A stretch of DNA of 64,000 nucleotides from Sphagnum compactum (Eukaryota > Bryophyta > Sphagnopsida > Sphagnales): assembly GCA_965153455.1 (NCBI GenBank), contig OZ234502.1, positions 13,361,495 through 13,425,494 on the forward strand, in the 5' to 3' direction. The position numbers were made by a program, and so were the translations under genes. The notes beneath the pieces are model-generated. The model made no database searches and was not told the DNA's origin. It was given only the letters and a program-made list of their open reading frames with translations. Positions 23,811 to 35,089 of this stretch are shown one piece after another; position 1 is the stretch's first letter; every line of letters starts with the position of its first letter.

Positions 23811-24906
23811 TTGCCAAGGGGGTACCTGAGTAATGATCAATACAAGCTAGTACAATTGGGGACTGGTGATTGTGGGAAATTGTGAAAGAAACAGGTCTGC
23901 CCTTTCCTTTCAGGGAGATGTTTTGCAGAACAGAATGCCCACCAACCCATGAAGTCATTATATATGTCATAAATACATAAGTCTAAGCACCTTCAAGTGC
24001 ACAATCCAACAAAGACTCCAATTGGGAAAAACCAAAATTGCAAGGTAATGTAAAATTGACATAAGTTATTAAACCAATGAATTGGACTAGTTCAAAAATT
24101 GTCCAAATTCAATTAAAATGCATATAAACTTCTAGAGGAGATTTTCATTACCTACCCTCTAACAATTTTTTTTTTATCAGAAAAACAAAATTTATCACTT
24201 CTAAAATTCATTGGAACAAACAACATTGATACTATGGAGTAAGAAAGAAGGTTGCCCTTACTAGCTCTCTAAGTCATAACATGATCCCTCCCACTCTCCA
24301 AAGCACGTGTAATGCACTCATTAGCAAAGCATTTTTGTTTCGCCAAAACACCCCAGGGCACCAAGTGGGTCAGTAAAACGGGCACTCCTCCTGGTGGGAG
24401 GGCGCAACGTGTGGGCATGCGCCTTGTTCATTACGCCTAGTAATGCCCTAGCAACAAGACATTATGTCCTAGACCTTGGGTCTCCACTCCGAGTTCACAA
24501 GTTTAGGCGTAGGCGTAATATCTATCCAGTGTCATGCAAGTATTCGAATGTACTACATTCTAATACCCGCCAATTATCAACCCGAGTCTATACCCATTTA
24601 CGGGGCAAGGGTGAATAAATCAAAGCCCCGGTTGTGTTATATAACCTCGGTTCTTGATTTTCTTGAAATGTTCAAATAACTGCGATTCTAACTAACCGCC
24701 AGTTCTTTCAAGAAAGCCGTTGATTCTTTGAGGTTTTTGAAATAACTGGAATTGACGGAACCAGAAACCCGACGGTTCTTTGATTCTGAAAATTTTGAAG
24801 GACTGGAATGATCAATTGTTTTTAAAAATTTAAGTAATGGCACAACAACATTCTGGTACTATTCTTTCTCCTTTCTTTAGGAAGAATATATATTTCGAAT
24901 ATAATA

Positions 24907-25497
24907 AGAGTTATTTGTAAAGTCAAGCGATTAGGGGGGCGAGAACGGCCAGTTTCCGCATAATCGGGCATCGAACGCGTAACTGGGAATGAAAATTTTA
25001 CAAATGGAAATGACTAGGACGACGCAAACTAGTTTTTGCCGCCTATTTTGGTGGTAAATTGAGTTTCATCCTCTGTTTCCTTTTTCCTTAGCGCCTCCCT
25101 CCACTGCTGCTACGTATATTTTCACTGCTCCTACCTGTACAACCACTATAATTAGTCTCAAACCTTGTGCATTCAATGTGAGTTTTAGCATTTCATACCC
25201 AGATTTAATAAAATTCTAGTCCCCAACCTTGTGCATTAAATGCTGAGTTTTTTTAGCATTTCATACCCAGATTTAATAAAATTTTAGTCTCAAACCTTGT
25301 GCATTAAATGTGAGTTTTAGCATTTCATACCCAGATTTAATAAAATTCTAGTCCCCAACCTTGTGCATTAAATGCTGAGTTTTGTTAGCATTTCATACCC
25401 AGATTTGATAAAATTTTCTTACTTTGCGGATACCAGGGATAGGGGGCGAAGGTAGAGGAGAGAGGGGATGAAACAGAGGGTGACTTTACGGATAACT
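24907..25497 (+). mobile_element. TIR element family A, copy 2 (591 bp)
   Basis: The termini AGTTATTTGTAAAGTCA and (reverse complement) AGTTATCCGTAAAGTCACC are inverted repeats matching the other copies. Flanking ATAAT at both sides may be a degraded target duplication. The body contains GCGTAACTGGGAATGAAAAT, shared with copy 3, and an expanded 132-bp repeat (25154-25417). No ORF: it is a MITE-like, non-autonomous element. Confidence 0.8.
25154..25417 (+). repeat. 132-bp dimer repeated twice inside the TIR element
   Basis: Four units start at 25154, 25218, 25286 and 25350, alternating 64 and 68 bp (A-B-A-B). Each contains ACCTTGTGCATTAAATG and GCATTTCATACCCAGATTT. Copies 3 and 4 of the element carry only one unit, so the array arose by amplification within this copy. 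Confidence 0.9.
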
Positions 25498-25912
25498 ATA
25501 ATGTGGGGGGTCTAAATGCACCAAGAAATTGCTCCGAGTGCTGGATACATGTGAACTTAAAAGTCAGACACTAAAATAAATTAGTTCATACACCTGTTGT
25601 TATACAGAGTCAGTCCGATAGTTGATGCGTTCTTGGTTCATGTTCTAGAGCTTTGGAGCCGAGTCAAATTTACGGGCATCAATGCCCCCTACCACCGTTA
25701 GGATTAGAGCATGCAAAGTAGAGCAAAATTTAGGCTGACAAATGCCGTCAACATGCCCTCATGCAGCCTGGAAAAAGGGGGGGCTGAATTATTCCTATCC
25801 GTTCACGCTCTTGCGAGAAAGCAACATAGTAAGTTTCCGGAAATGGGTTTTCCATGCACCGTCCACTTGAAGTCAAATGCTTGTTTTATTAATTTCCTCA
25901 TAGTGTTACGAG

Positions 25913-25939
25913 GATCGGGTCGATCGGGTCGATCGGGTC
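25913..25939 (+). repeat. Short tandem repeat GATCGGGTCG x 3
   Basis: Three consecutive 10-bp units at the left edge of a GC-richer block. Confidence 0.9.
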
Positions 25940-25987
25940 TGTTCATTTGTTGAGCTTGGAACCACGTCTACGTCTCCTCCTCGGTGT

Positions 25988-26390
25988 AAAAGTTTTCATT
26001 TTCGACAAGTCAAACTATGAAGGTTCGAACTGCTTGCAAGGTGGTGGCCCTCGCTCGAACGGCAACTCTCTCTCGGGTGTCAAAGTTTGTCATTTCGGAA
26101 GGCAGTCATGGAGCCATAATTCTTGGATTTAAAAAAGATTTCATTTCCGACAAGTCAAATTACGAAGGTTCGAGCTACTCGGAAGGTGACGTGTTCGGTG
26201 CAAAAGTTTTTCATTTTGCAAGGTGGGCCTAGCTAGAGCCACAACTCTCGGGTCTAAAAAGTTTCCGTTTTCGACAAGTCAAAACATGAAGGTTCGAGCT
26301 GCTTGGAGGAGGGTTGGAAATAGAGAGCCACAACTCTCGGGTATCAAACAAAGTTTCCTTTAAAACGATGAAGGTTCGGGCTGGGGGGCT
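25988..26390 (+). repeat. Irregular tandem repeat, about 90-145 bp spacing
   Basis: Four diverged copies of a block containing TTTTCGACAAGTCAAA and ATGAAGGTTCGAGCTGCTTG occur near 25990, 26137, 26257 and 26350. They are separated by GCCACAACTCTCGGGT-like linkers. The region is richer in G+C than its flanks and breaks every long frame. It is probably the interior of an old transposable element. Confidence 0.65.
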
Positions 26391-26764
26391 GATGAGGCGT
26401 TTTACATTTGGTTGGCCGGAATGCAAAGTTTCCCGGCATTGGTTTAGTAGTTGACATTACAAATCCTTCCGAAACCAACCTTCGCAAATCTAGCTATAGA
26501 AAAGTCCGTCTCCCGGGCCCATTCCGTAGAACAATAGGTGGCAAGACTATGTTCGGTTTCGTGCATTTGTTGCCCCTCGCACTGGGCATGGATTATTATC
26601 GGAGTACCTTTTCGGGTTTGGCATTAACGTGTCAAATAATTAATATAATTTGAACATTGTGATTCAGCATTTGAGTTTGTGATTTTGAAATTTTTCGTGT
26701 ATAAGAATTAAATTGAATCATGTCTTAAATGTTTTCATCAGTTTCTTACTTTTTGGTTAGACTG

Positions 26765-26860
26765 ATAAAAAGGTTCCATTATTTCATTGAACTGGTCGTG
26801 AGTTCGAATCTGACCACCTTGATTGAATTTTTGAAATTTTTGAAATTAAAAAAAAAAGCA
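26765..26860 (+). mobile_element. Possible tRNA-derived SINE
   Basis: A stretch with a plausible B box (GAGTTCGAATCTGACC) about 40 bases after an A-box-like GGTTAGACTGATAAAAAGG is followed by an A-rich tail (A10 near 26850). This is the layout of a tRNA-derived SINE. The acceptor stem cannot be closed, so it is not a functional tRNA gene. A low-confidence call. Confidence 0.3.
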
Positions 26861-28468
26861 CCCAAGATTATTAGAATAAGCATTAGTGATGATTAAAATC
26901 AGATTTTTTAGACTTTATTTTATTTTATTTTATTTTCAATTTGAGACAAGACAACTTGAAACTCAACACAAGTTGAAGCCGATTTTTTAATCACCCAATT
27001 GCAATGATTTATTATATATTTTTAATAAGAATTCCATGCCACAATTTCTTTGCAAATAATTTTGCCTTGCTTGATTGCTGTAGAGTCAAACACTCTAGAG
27101 TTGGGATTGGGTGTTTTGCCTTGGTTTCCATGCCAAGTTCTTAGTAAGATTCTTCTATAAGACAAAATCTTGACAAAACCTTGAAATTCACCTTCTTTAG
27201 AGCTTCCTTTCCTTTTGGAAAATGTCTTCTTTGGGTTAGCCTAATAGACACTAGGTGGTGGGGGGTAAAGCCCCAAGGTGAGGGGGCATTCACAACATAA
27301 GGGCCCTTGGTAGTACGACACGGTCATAGCCAAGTCTAGTCCCGTATTTGGTTTAATGTCCTCAACCTTTGGGAATTTACCCATCATAAAGAGTGAGACA
27401 AATGTTATCATGAATCATAAGGCTCTTTGAGAAATATTCTAGTGTATTTGGACGGCATGTCGGAGAAATTTTTGCAAAGTGACTTACCTTTGGGTCCTCC
27501 TTTAACTCTTTATTTCAAATTTTAAACCTTGTTATTCATAAAATGAAAGAATTCTAATAGCTTGCATTTGGCTCAATTCCGGTATGTATTTTTTAAAAAG
27601 TGTTTTATATACTTTGTTGAGCATGTTCCACCTAGGAATGGAAGAAGCTTGGTAGGGCAAATTGCCATTTCACTAAGGGTGGTAAGGTTCTATCGAGGCT
27701 TGTTCCACAACATAACTAGTTTTTTTTAAGTTGACAATACAAATTTCAAGCACATTTCATTTGGTGGTGGTTAAAGTCCAAGAAGTCCCACACAAATAGG
27801 ACTTTCCTTGCATAAATGTCTTTACAAATTTTGTTCAATGATGTGTTATGTAAAATTCCTTTAAGTCTTACGCAAAGCTTCCCACTCCCTAAAGGTGGAT
27901 TCACATAGAGGTGGTATCTATCTATGAAGGAAGGTAGTTTGTTTTGTTTTGTAGTCATGAGATCCACCGAACCAGGATGCTTCAGATCATATTCTTGGTG
28001 TCTTTGGAAAGCTCTCGACAATGAGGGGGCCATGGGCTTGGTTCCATGGCGTTTGGACTTGTGGTGCAAAAGTTCTTGAATATTCGATAATTTCTTCATT
28101 GAAAATTAAATTAAATCGTAGCTGAAAATTTCGGAAGAATTGGAATGTGCCTTTTTGGTGTTCTTGGAAAGATGTTGGTGACAGGATTTAATGGAATTTA
28201 TTTGATAAGATTTGAACGTCACAAGCCACACTAGTCAAGAATAAATTAAGAGAATATATTAACCCTACCATTGTCTTCCAAAATTATTTCATCATTTCTC
28301 TGCATTTTTTCTCCAAAGTAATTTTTCAATATCATACCCACAATTAATAATTGACAAATAATTGTTGAAATAATTAATTTTTTGAAAAAAAAAAAGTTTG
28401 ATAGCCCCATATATGAATACTTCAAAAGTTTGACAATAATTAATAAGTAGTTGAGTCTTCTATTTATT

Positions 28469-28590
28469 GGCCTTGCCTACTACCAGGGCAAAGGATATTG
28501 TGTTTAGATTCATTATAGAGTATAGCAGCTTAAGGCATTTTGGCCCCTAGGTAATAATAATAGGTCTATTCTTATATGAGGATTTTTGAA
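28469..28590 (+). repeat. Dispersed repeat family X, copy 3
   Basis: This forms a 120-bp inverted pair with copy 2, 7.4 kb away, and is more distantly related to copy 1 at 2380. It contains TCATTATAGAGTATAGCAGC and CCCCTAGGTAATAATAATAG. Homology ends at GAGGATTTTTGAAA. Confidence 0.8.
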
Positions 28591-29274
28591 AGATGATATT
28601 TTAGCTTGTGTTGAAACTTGAGACTAGTTAAAGAGTTATAATATCTTGAAGGATTTTGGTTTCTTTTAGAGGATTTTTTTAAGATTAAATTTTTGCATGG
28701 TGAAATGTTTGATTTTCCATAATTCGTCGTTTGCCTTAAGATACTTTTCAATGAAATAGCGTGGCCACATTGTGACACTCCCCATGTTAATGATGTGTAT
28801 TTATAGCATGTTCATTAAGCTCAAGATTTTTCATTGTTTTTACAAGCTCTCTAGAGGATTGATTAGTGCTAAATATCAATCATACCTATGGTATAGTTGA
28901 AGGGATGAAAAGTTATGAAGGTCATGATTTAGTTGAATGTATCTATAGTGTTGATAATTTTCACCCTAGGTTTAAACAACTCAATGTGGTTCAAATGTTC
29001 CATTCTATTTTAAAAATTTATCCCCTTTCGTGATTAGCTCATTGGTTAATTTATTTCTTATGTTTTAATATTTTTTTAGCCCCCAAATAAAGAGAGGATT
29101 AAATAGAATCAAAATATCCTTACTAAACACCCTTGGTATGAATTGAGCTTAAGGGATTTATGCAAAAGGTGTAATGGGTCCCAATTATGTTTCAAGTTTA
29201 ATTTTGCAATATATTATAACAAAAGGTGTCCTTGTATGCCAAGTGATTTCACTATAGATGTTGAGTGAATTCAT

Positions 29275-29350
29275 CGATCGCAGAAAGAATTGAACCTAGT
29301 GAAAAAACAATGAATTCATTGGCCTAATGATCAGGGACTAATGAGCTACA
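29275..29350 (-). mobile_element. Possible tRNA-derived SINE head
   Basis: On the minus strand, GTGTAGCTCATTAGTCC resembles an A box and GGTTCAATTCT, about 50 bases downstream, resembles a B box, at the spacing of an RNA polymerase III internal promoter. No closed acceptor stem is visible. A low-confidence call. Confidence 0.3.
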
Positions 29351-29635
29351 CCCACATTTTGTAGGTATCAAACGTAGAAAAAGAAATTTTCCTTTTCAAT
29401 TTTACAGAACATGTCGATTTTTGGAAATCTCAAAAAATATTATTATTACCATAGCACCTGAATGGATTCGACATTAATTGAAATTATTTTTTGAGTTGCC
29501 AAAATTTCAGAAAAATGAAGTGAATGTTGCCAAAAGTTTTTGGAAACTCAGATGAGGCACTATGGTCCTATCCAAACCTCAAAACTACTTGTCATGAAAG
29601 CCATTGCCATAGTGCTATAGGTTTTGATGCTCTAT

Positions 29636-29679
29636 GGACAGCTTGGGTAAATATCCCTTCATTAGTACCCAAGCTGTCC
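29636..29679. repeat. Perfect 14-bp-arm hairpin
   Basis: GGACAGCTTGGGTA (29636-29649) and its exact complement TACCCAAGCTGTCC (29666-29679) are separated by 16 bases. No gene lies nearby. Confidence 0.9.
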
Positions 29680-30128
29680 TCTTTCTAACCTAAGGCCCAC
29701 TTTACCCTACTAGTCAAGGCTGAAATAGAAAAAATTTGAAATATATATATATATATTACACGATTGAAAAACATTTTGGTAAATAAATAAATAAATAATT
29801 CAACAATGAGGCGACAAATCCATTCGGGTACTACAATATTGTATAGCACATAGTGAAATTTTTTTAGTGTATTTGTAGGCCACTTTATACTTAGATATTA
29901 CCATACCTATTGTGCTTTGCATTAAATAATTATTAGATGAGGTGCGTTTGCAGCTCAATTTTTAATTTGTTTTTTGCAATGAGAGCCAATTTGATTGGCC
30001 CATCACTCCAAAAAAAATGAAACTATGAAGGCTCCCCAAAATAAAAAAGGTTCTACTTTGAAGCATAGAGTTCCTCCTCTTTGGCCCATCTATGTAGGTG
30101 AAAGGAGTACAACATTTGCCAAAGCATA

Positions 30129-30259
30129 TGGGATAAAAGTGAGGTACTATTGGGAACTCTTTGGGGAACATGTCAGGAACTTGGGGAACTCTATGGGATA
30201 AAAGTGAGGTGCTATTGGGAACTCTTTGGGGGAACATGTCAGGAACTTGGGAACTCTTT
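30129..30259 (+). repeat. Tandem duplication, 65 bp x 2
   Basis: Units begin TGGGATAAAAGTGAGG at 30129 and 30194 and contain ATTGGGAACTCTTTGGGG and ACATGTCAGGAACTTGG. The GGGAAC-type motif recurs in the 3' coding end of the ASR-like gene (46838-46895). Confidence 0.9.
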
Positions 30260-30600
30260 GCTTTGACCCATCGGCTACACCGGAGTAAGGACCCACATGA
30301 GGTGAAGCCGAGCGTGCGCCCATATTTGATGACCAAGGGCTTTACCGTGTGCAAAACAATATGGCTTTGTGGTGGTGGTGGTGGTGGTGGTGTGGCATTA
30401 ACAAGATGGGAAGTGGGCTTTACAATTTATTTATGTAGTGTCCGCACGAGAAATGGATGAATGTTTTCATCCTCTACCTTGACATCCCCTTACACATCAA
30501 TAAAATAATTTAAAAAAAAAAACTAGGTTTTTACAAGACTTGTTTATGGCAGAAAAAGTTTAGGCTTAGGGAAGGAGGCCATGTAATACACAGTAATATT

Positions 30601-31178
30601 AGAGTTATCAGTAAAGTTCTACGATCACGGGGCGAGAACAGTCATAATAGGGCATCAAACACGTAACTGGGAATGAAAATTTTACAAAACGAAATAACTG
30701 GGACCCAGACTAGTTTTTTCCACCAATTTTGATAGTAAACTGACTTTCCTTTTTCCTCCTGAGCGCCTTCGCTGCTGCCACATACCCATTTTAGTACCTT
30801 GGCCATTACAACACACATGTCCGTCAAATAATCAATTCATTTTGAAAAATTCGTTTCAACAAATGGAATATTCCCAAATATTCACTTTTCTCCTTTACAA
30901 ATATTTTTTGATTTGTGAAAATTTCAACATTTTTGAAAATAGTACAATTAATATATGAATTGGCCAAGGTATTAAGGGTATATTTTCACTGCTGCTACCT
31001 GTAGGACTACTATAATTAGTCTCGAACCTTGTGCATTATAATCTGAGTTACAGCATTTCGTGCTCAGATTTAATAAAATTTCTTTACTTTGTGGATACCA
31101 CTGAAAGAGGGAAAAGAGGGGGGTGAAAGCAGGCCCAAAGACAGGGTGAAGACAGGATGACTTTACTGATAAAACTCT
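30601..31178 (+). mobile_element. TIR element family A, copy 3 (578 bp)
   Basis: It begins AGAGTTATCAGTAAAGTT and ends with the complement of AGAGTTTTATCAGTAAAGTCA. It is flanked on both sides by ATT (30598-30600 and 31179-31181), a probable 3-bp target duplication. The interior matches copy 2, for example GTAACTGGGAATGAAAATTTT and GGGGCGAGAAC. It has one unit of the segment amplified in copy 2. No ORF. Confidence 0.8.
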
Positions 31179-33900
31179 ATTGCACGGAGAAATGAAAGTC
31201 GCCAAATTATGTATTTCAATCATATTTACTTAAATATCGCACCTCCATGTTAGTGTAGGTAGATGATTCAATTTATATGTTTGGGATAATTTTCTATTGA
31301 AATTTTCTAACAAAAAAAAGTTGTGGTCAAGGCTTTTTTTTATAAATTAATTTATTAATTTATTTACTTAAATCTGAAGTAGGTCCATTGACAAGTAGAT
31401 TTAGCATTAAATGGCAAATTTTTTTTTTTACAAAGTGGTATATTTCCAGAAATCATGCCACAAGGGGCACAACTAAGGTAGTGTGCCTAGTTCCAATTGT
31501 GGCAATTTCAAAAACTTAAAAACCATCTATTTCTTATTTTAAAAAAAATTAATGATCTTTTTATTTCCAAGTTGCAAAAATTCACCAAAAAATAAAACTC
31601 TGTTTGTGTATCAAAATGAATGTTGCAAAGAACATACATATTTTTCATTGAAATGTTGAACGTACATAGAAAGGCAAGGTACCATGGAATCAATGTTGAA
31701 TATTGTATTCATATATTGTCATTAGACTTTCATCTAATGTCTATTTAAAACACTAGTAATCCTCATTGTGAACTTGTGCTTCACATTTCCACGTTCTACT
31801 TGATAAGCTTGTTCATGAATTTTTAAAACGTGTAATTGTTGATACATCATTTCATGGGTCATCAACTAAAATGGTGAAATTCAATGTTGAGAACCACTCT
31901 AGAAAATTGAATGTTATATTAATGCAAATTTCAATGGAAGGATGATACTATTTGATGAGATGTGAGTTCCATGTTTGAACCTTGGATCACTTGTGGTTAT
32001 TTTATGAATATTATATTTAAATCAAATAGAGGAAATGAGATAATGAATGACGAGCTGGTGGAAGAAAGGAGAAGATTGCTTATAGTAATAAGCCATACAA
32101 AAGCAAACAAACATTTCTAAAGTGATTCATTAGGGATAATGAGTTCCAAACCCTCCCCTTTGATTTATCCCTTTCAATGTTGCAATCATGTCATCCTAGT
32201 TGTCCTAGTGATCAATGTAATAAAATAATGCTAGCAAATTCTTTGTTTTGGATTCACATTACAAGCTATTAACTATGATTATCACCTTCAAATTTACTTT
32301 TTAATGCGAAGAATTATTCATAATGCCAAAAAAAAATGACAATAAAAAGGGCAAATTATTATTACAAAGAAATTCAGGCAACCCATCGACCCTTGATCCA
32401 ATGTTCCATGGTGATGTGAAAATAGTGTGTGCTTCATTTTTCCATACCAATGTTTCCACTCAACACACAACCATTTGGCAAAAACAAACCTCGAATCACT
32501 TTTGGGCTAAATCCTTCCTTTATTAATTTCATACTCAAACCAAACATGGAACTTTGCTATCTATTGCAATAGCAAGAGGAGGTGGGCCTACTCTTGGCAA
32601 GTCCAAATGCATCCTTTCATGTCATTATATGCCCCCCCCCTCTACATGTATTTGGACAATGAACTAGGAAAATCTATTGAAATTGAGATGATGTTGTTAG
32701 TTTTGTACTCATGTTTGACAACACAAAGTGCCAAACTTATTTGTATCTTCGTGTACATATATCTCTTCAAAAGAACATACCATGCTAACTCACATCCGAC
32801 AAAGTTAAGAATTTTGTGCAACACCTTTTTGCATTGACATAACACACCTATAAAACATTTTCTAATGTATTTGTAGGGAGCCTTATTCAATGGAAATTTT
32901 CCTCCGTAGAAGGTAGTTATGTGGGACATAAAACAATTTTTTTGAAATGCCTCATCTATTTTTTTCATATTTTTCTCATGGGAAAAATTGAAAAAAAACA
33001 ATTCAGCTGAGGTGCTTTGTATCAAATAACACCTTTGCTTCAAGCGTGTTAATAAACCCTAAACCCCTACTACACTTAGTCATCAAACTCACAAATGCAC
33101 GATTTCTTGCATTAACTTTTTCATCAACCCACTAAAGCATATTAATTTTTATATCATTTTTTTCATCCATATCGGTCACTAACCCACTACTACTAAGCAC
33201 AAAATTGTTTTGCATCATCTCTTTCAAAATTCATCACCCATAGCCCCCCTTAACCACAGGTTTGCAACTTGCCATAGTTCAAAAAAGAACTTAAAAAAAC
33301 CGTTGTTGGGCGGGTACCTAGTTTGGCCCGTTAGAATCGTCAATTCGAGTTTGGGTTAGTAAAATAAAATCAGAGTCAGGTCTGATTTTCGGAACTAGTT
33401 ATAGAACCAAAAAATATATATTATTTATTAATTTATTAATTTATTATTATTATTGTTTTGAAGAACCAGATTCAAAACCAGATTCCTTGTATGTGTGAAA
33501 ACAAAACCAATATGTTTGAAATTTTTTTAAAAAAAGAATTCTGAAATTAGGGGCTACTAAACAACAGTTTAACCAGAAGTTAACCTCTGGTTCCAGTCTG
33601 GGTTACCGAGAACTGGACCTGGATGAGGTCTAATTTTCCGAATTGGAACCAAAACCGAAACTGGAATTTTTTGAATTAAGTATTTTTTTTACAACCCCAA
33701 AACCATAATTTTTTTAATAAAAAATCCAAAACCATTCCAATTCATTTTTTAGAACTGAAACCTGAGGTTCTTTATAAAAGTCAAGAACTGCCCAACACTA
33801 ATAGCTAAAAAATAAATAACTAAATAATTTTTTTATTTAAAAAAAACCCACCTCCATTCGTCCCCAAAAAACTAGTCCTCTAGGTTTTGGACATATACCT
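31179..33900. other. AT-rich intergenic region
   Basis: I see no gene. A 133-codon minus-strand ORF (32642-33043) has no recognisable domain. The stretch contains a C9 tract (about 32631), telomere-like AAACCCTAAACCCC (33053) and a 500-bp block (33290-33790) rich in AACCAGA/GGTTC motifs related to 16600-16700 and 24640-24830. Confidence 0.55.
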
Positions 33901-33919
33901 AGGTAATGTCCATTAAATT

Positions 33920-34113
33920 AAATTACTTTGTCTTTTTCCACCCCCACACATACCCCTCTCTTCCATCCGTTTAAGAGGGTTACGAAAATAATGAAAGAAA
34001 AAACAGAGACAAAAAAGAAAGGAGCCAGAAGTGGTGTGCGTGACATTGCATTGTGTCTCGGGGTTCGCACTCTCTTCTTCGTGACTCCCGATTCCCTTCC
34101 CTTCTCTTCTCTC

Positions 34114-34152
<39 letters not shown>

Positions 34153-35054
34153 TCCATAATTTTGTACCACTCCCTCATTATCTCCATCATCTCCTCTCCT
34201 CTCCTCTCCTCTCCTCTCCTCTCCTGGCAAGCGAAGCTTTCAAGACGTGTTTCTATGATCGATCGAATTTGTCAAGAGGTAAGAAGTACTTCTAGTGACA
34301 CTGTCCCTGCAGCAGCAGCAAGAAACAAGGCCTTATATCAATGGCTTTCCATTAGGTTCCTTCAGAGTGATCACAGGGAAAAAAGACCCCCCTTCAGTAG
34401 GTAGTTGGATTCTCTGGAATTGTTCTTCAATTGTGTTTCTGCTTCGATTTTTTGTTTGTTTGTTTGTTGTATGTAATGTAGGTAGTTTCAGAAGAAGAAA
34501 GAAAGTGAGAAGAAGTGAGCAGATGTGCTACCAAATTTGTTTTCTCCCTTGTTTAGTTGATTTTATATTTTTTTTTGTCTTTTTTTTCTTTTTTGTAGTA
34601 CCTAGTTTCAGACAAAAAATAACGTGAGACGAAGAGGAACGTGTTAGCATTTTAAAAAAAAATAAAATTATTATTATTATTATTTTTGGATTTGTTTAGT
34701 TGATTCTTTTTTGTTTTTTTCTTTTCATTTTTTTCTGTTTGTAGTTACGTTTTTGCTTCGATTTTTTTGCTGTTGTAGAAGTTTCAGACAAGACAGAAAG
34801 AAAGAAAGAATGAAAGAAAGTGAGAAGCACAAGAACATGAAGAAGAACAAGCAGTTTTTGTGTGGGGGCAAGGTTTGGAATTTTTTTGGAGAATCGGTTT
34901 CTTCTCTTTGTCAATTGAAAGAGAGAGATGGTCGAGGAGGAAATGAAATGTGATCGATCCATTAACGTTTGTTTTTTGTTTGATTTTTTTTTTGGGGAGC
35001 TTAAGGAGACGTTGATCGAGAAACGTAGATTTGTGTCTGAATTTTGTGTAAGAG

Positions 35055-35089
<35 letters not shown>

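Larger units (their letters stand above)
18666..24906. other. Repeat-rich intergenic region
   Basis: I see no supportable gene. It contains a dispersed repeat copy (21036-21160), a G14 tract at about 21358, a GC-rich foldback at 22208-22276 and a diverged tandem duplication (23199-23810). A block at about 24640-24830 is rich in GGTTC/AACCAG-like motifs shared with 16600-16700 and 33300-33780. Telomere-like AAACCCTAAACCC occurs near 21617. Confidence 0.55.
25498..30600. other. Repeat-rich intergenic region
   Basis: No gene recognised. It contains an irregular tandem region (25980-26400), two possible tRNA-derived SINEs, dispersed repeat copy 3, a hairpin (29636-29679) and a 65-bp duplication (30129-30259). 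The longest ORF, 117 codons at 27746-28099 on the minus strand, has no recognisable domain and I would not call it a gene. Confidence 0.5.

Noticed and set aside
27746-28099. 117-codon minus-strand ORF
   Set aside because: No recognisable domain, no splice context, and the flanks are repeats. The length alone is not convincing.
32642-33043. 133-codon minus-strand ORF, possible second hAT relic
   Set aside because: A few motifs faintly recall transposase N-termini, but no ordered block match could be supported.
33928-34404. 158-codon plus-strand ORF in the pyrimidine-rich zone
   Set aside because: Composed of CT repeats (SLSLSL, SSPLLSSPLL). More likely leader or promoter of the U-box gene.
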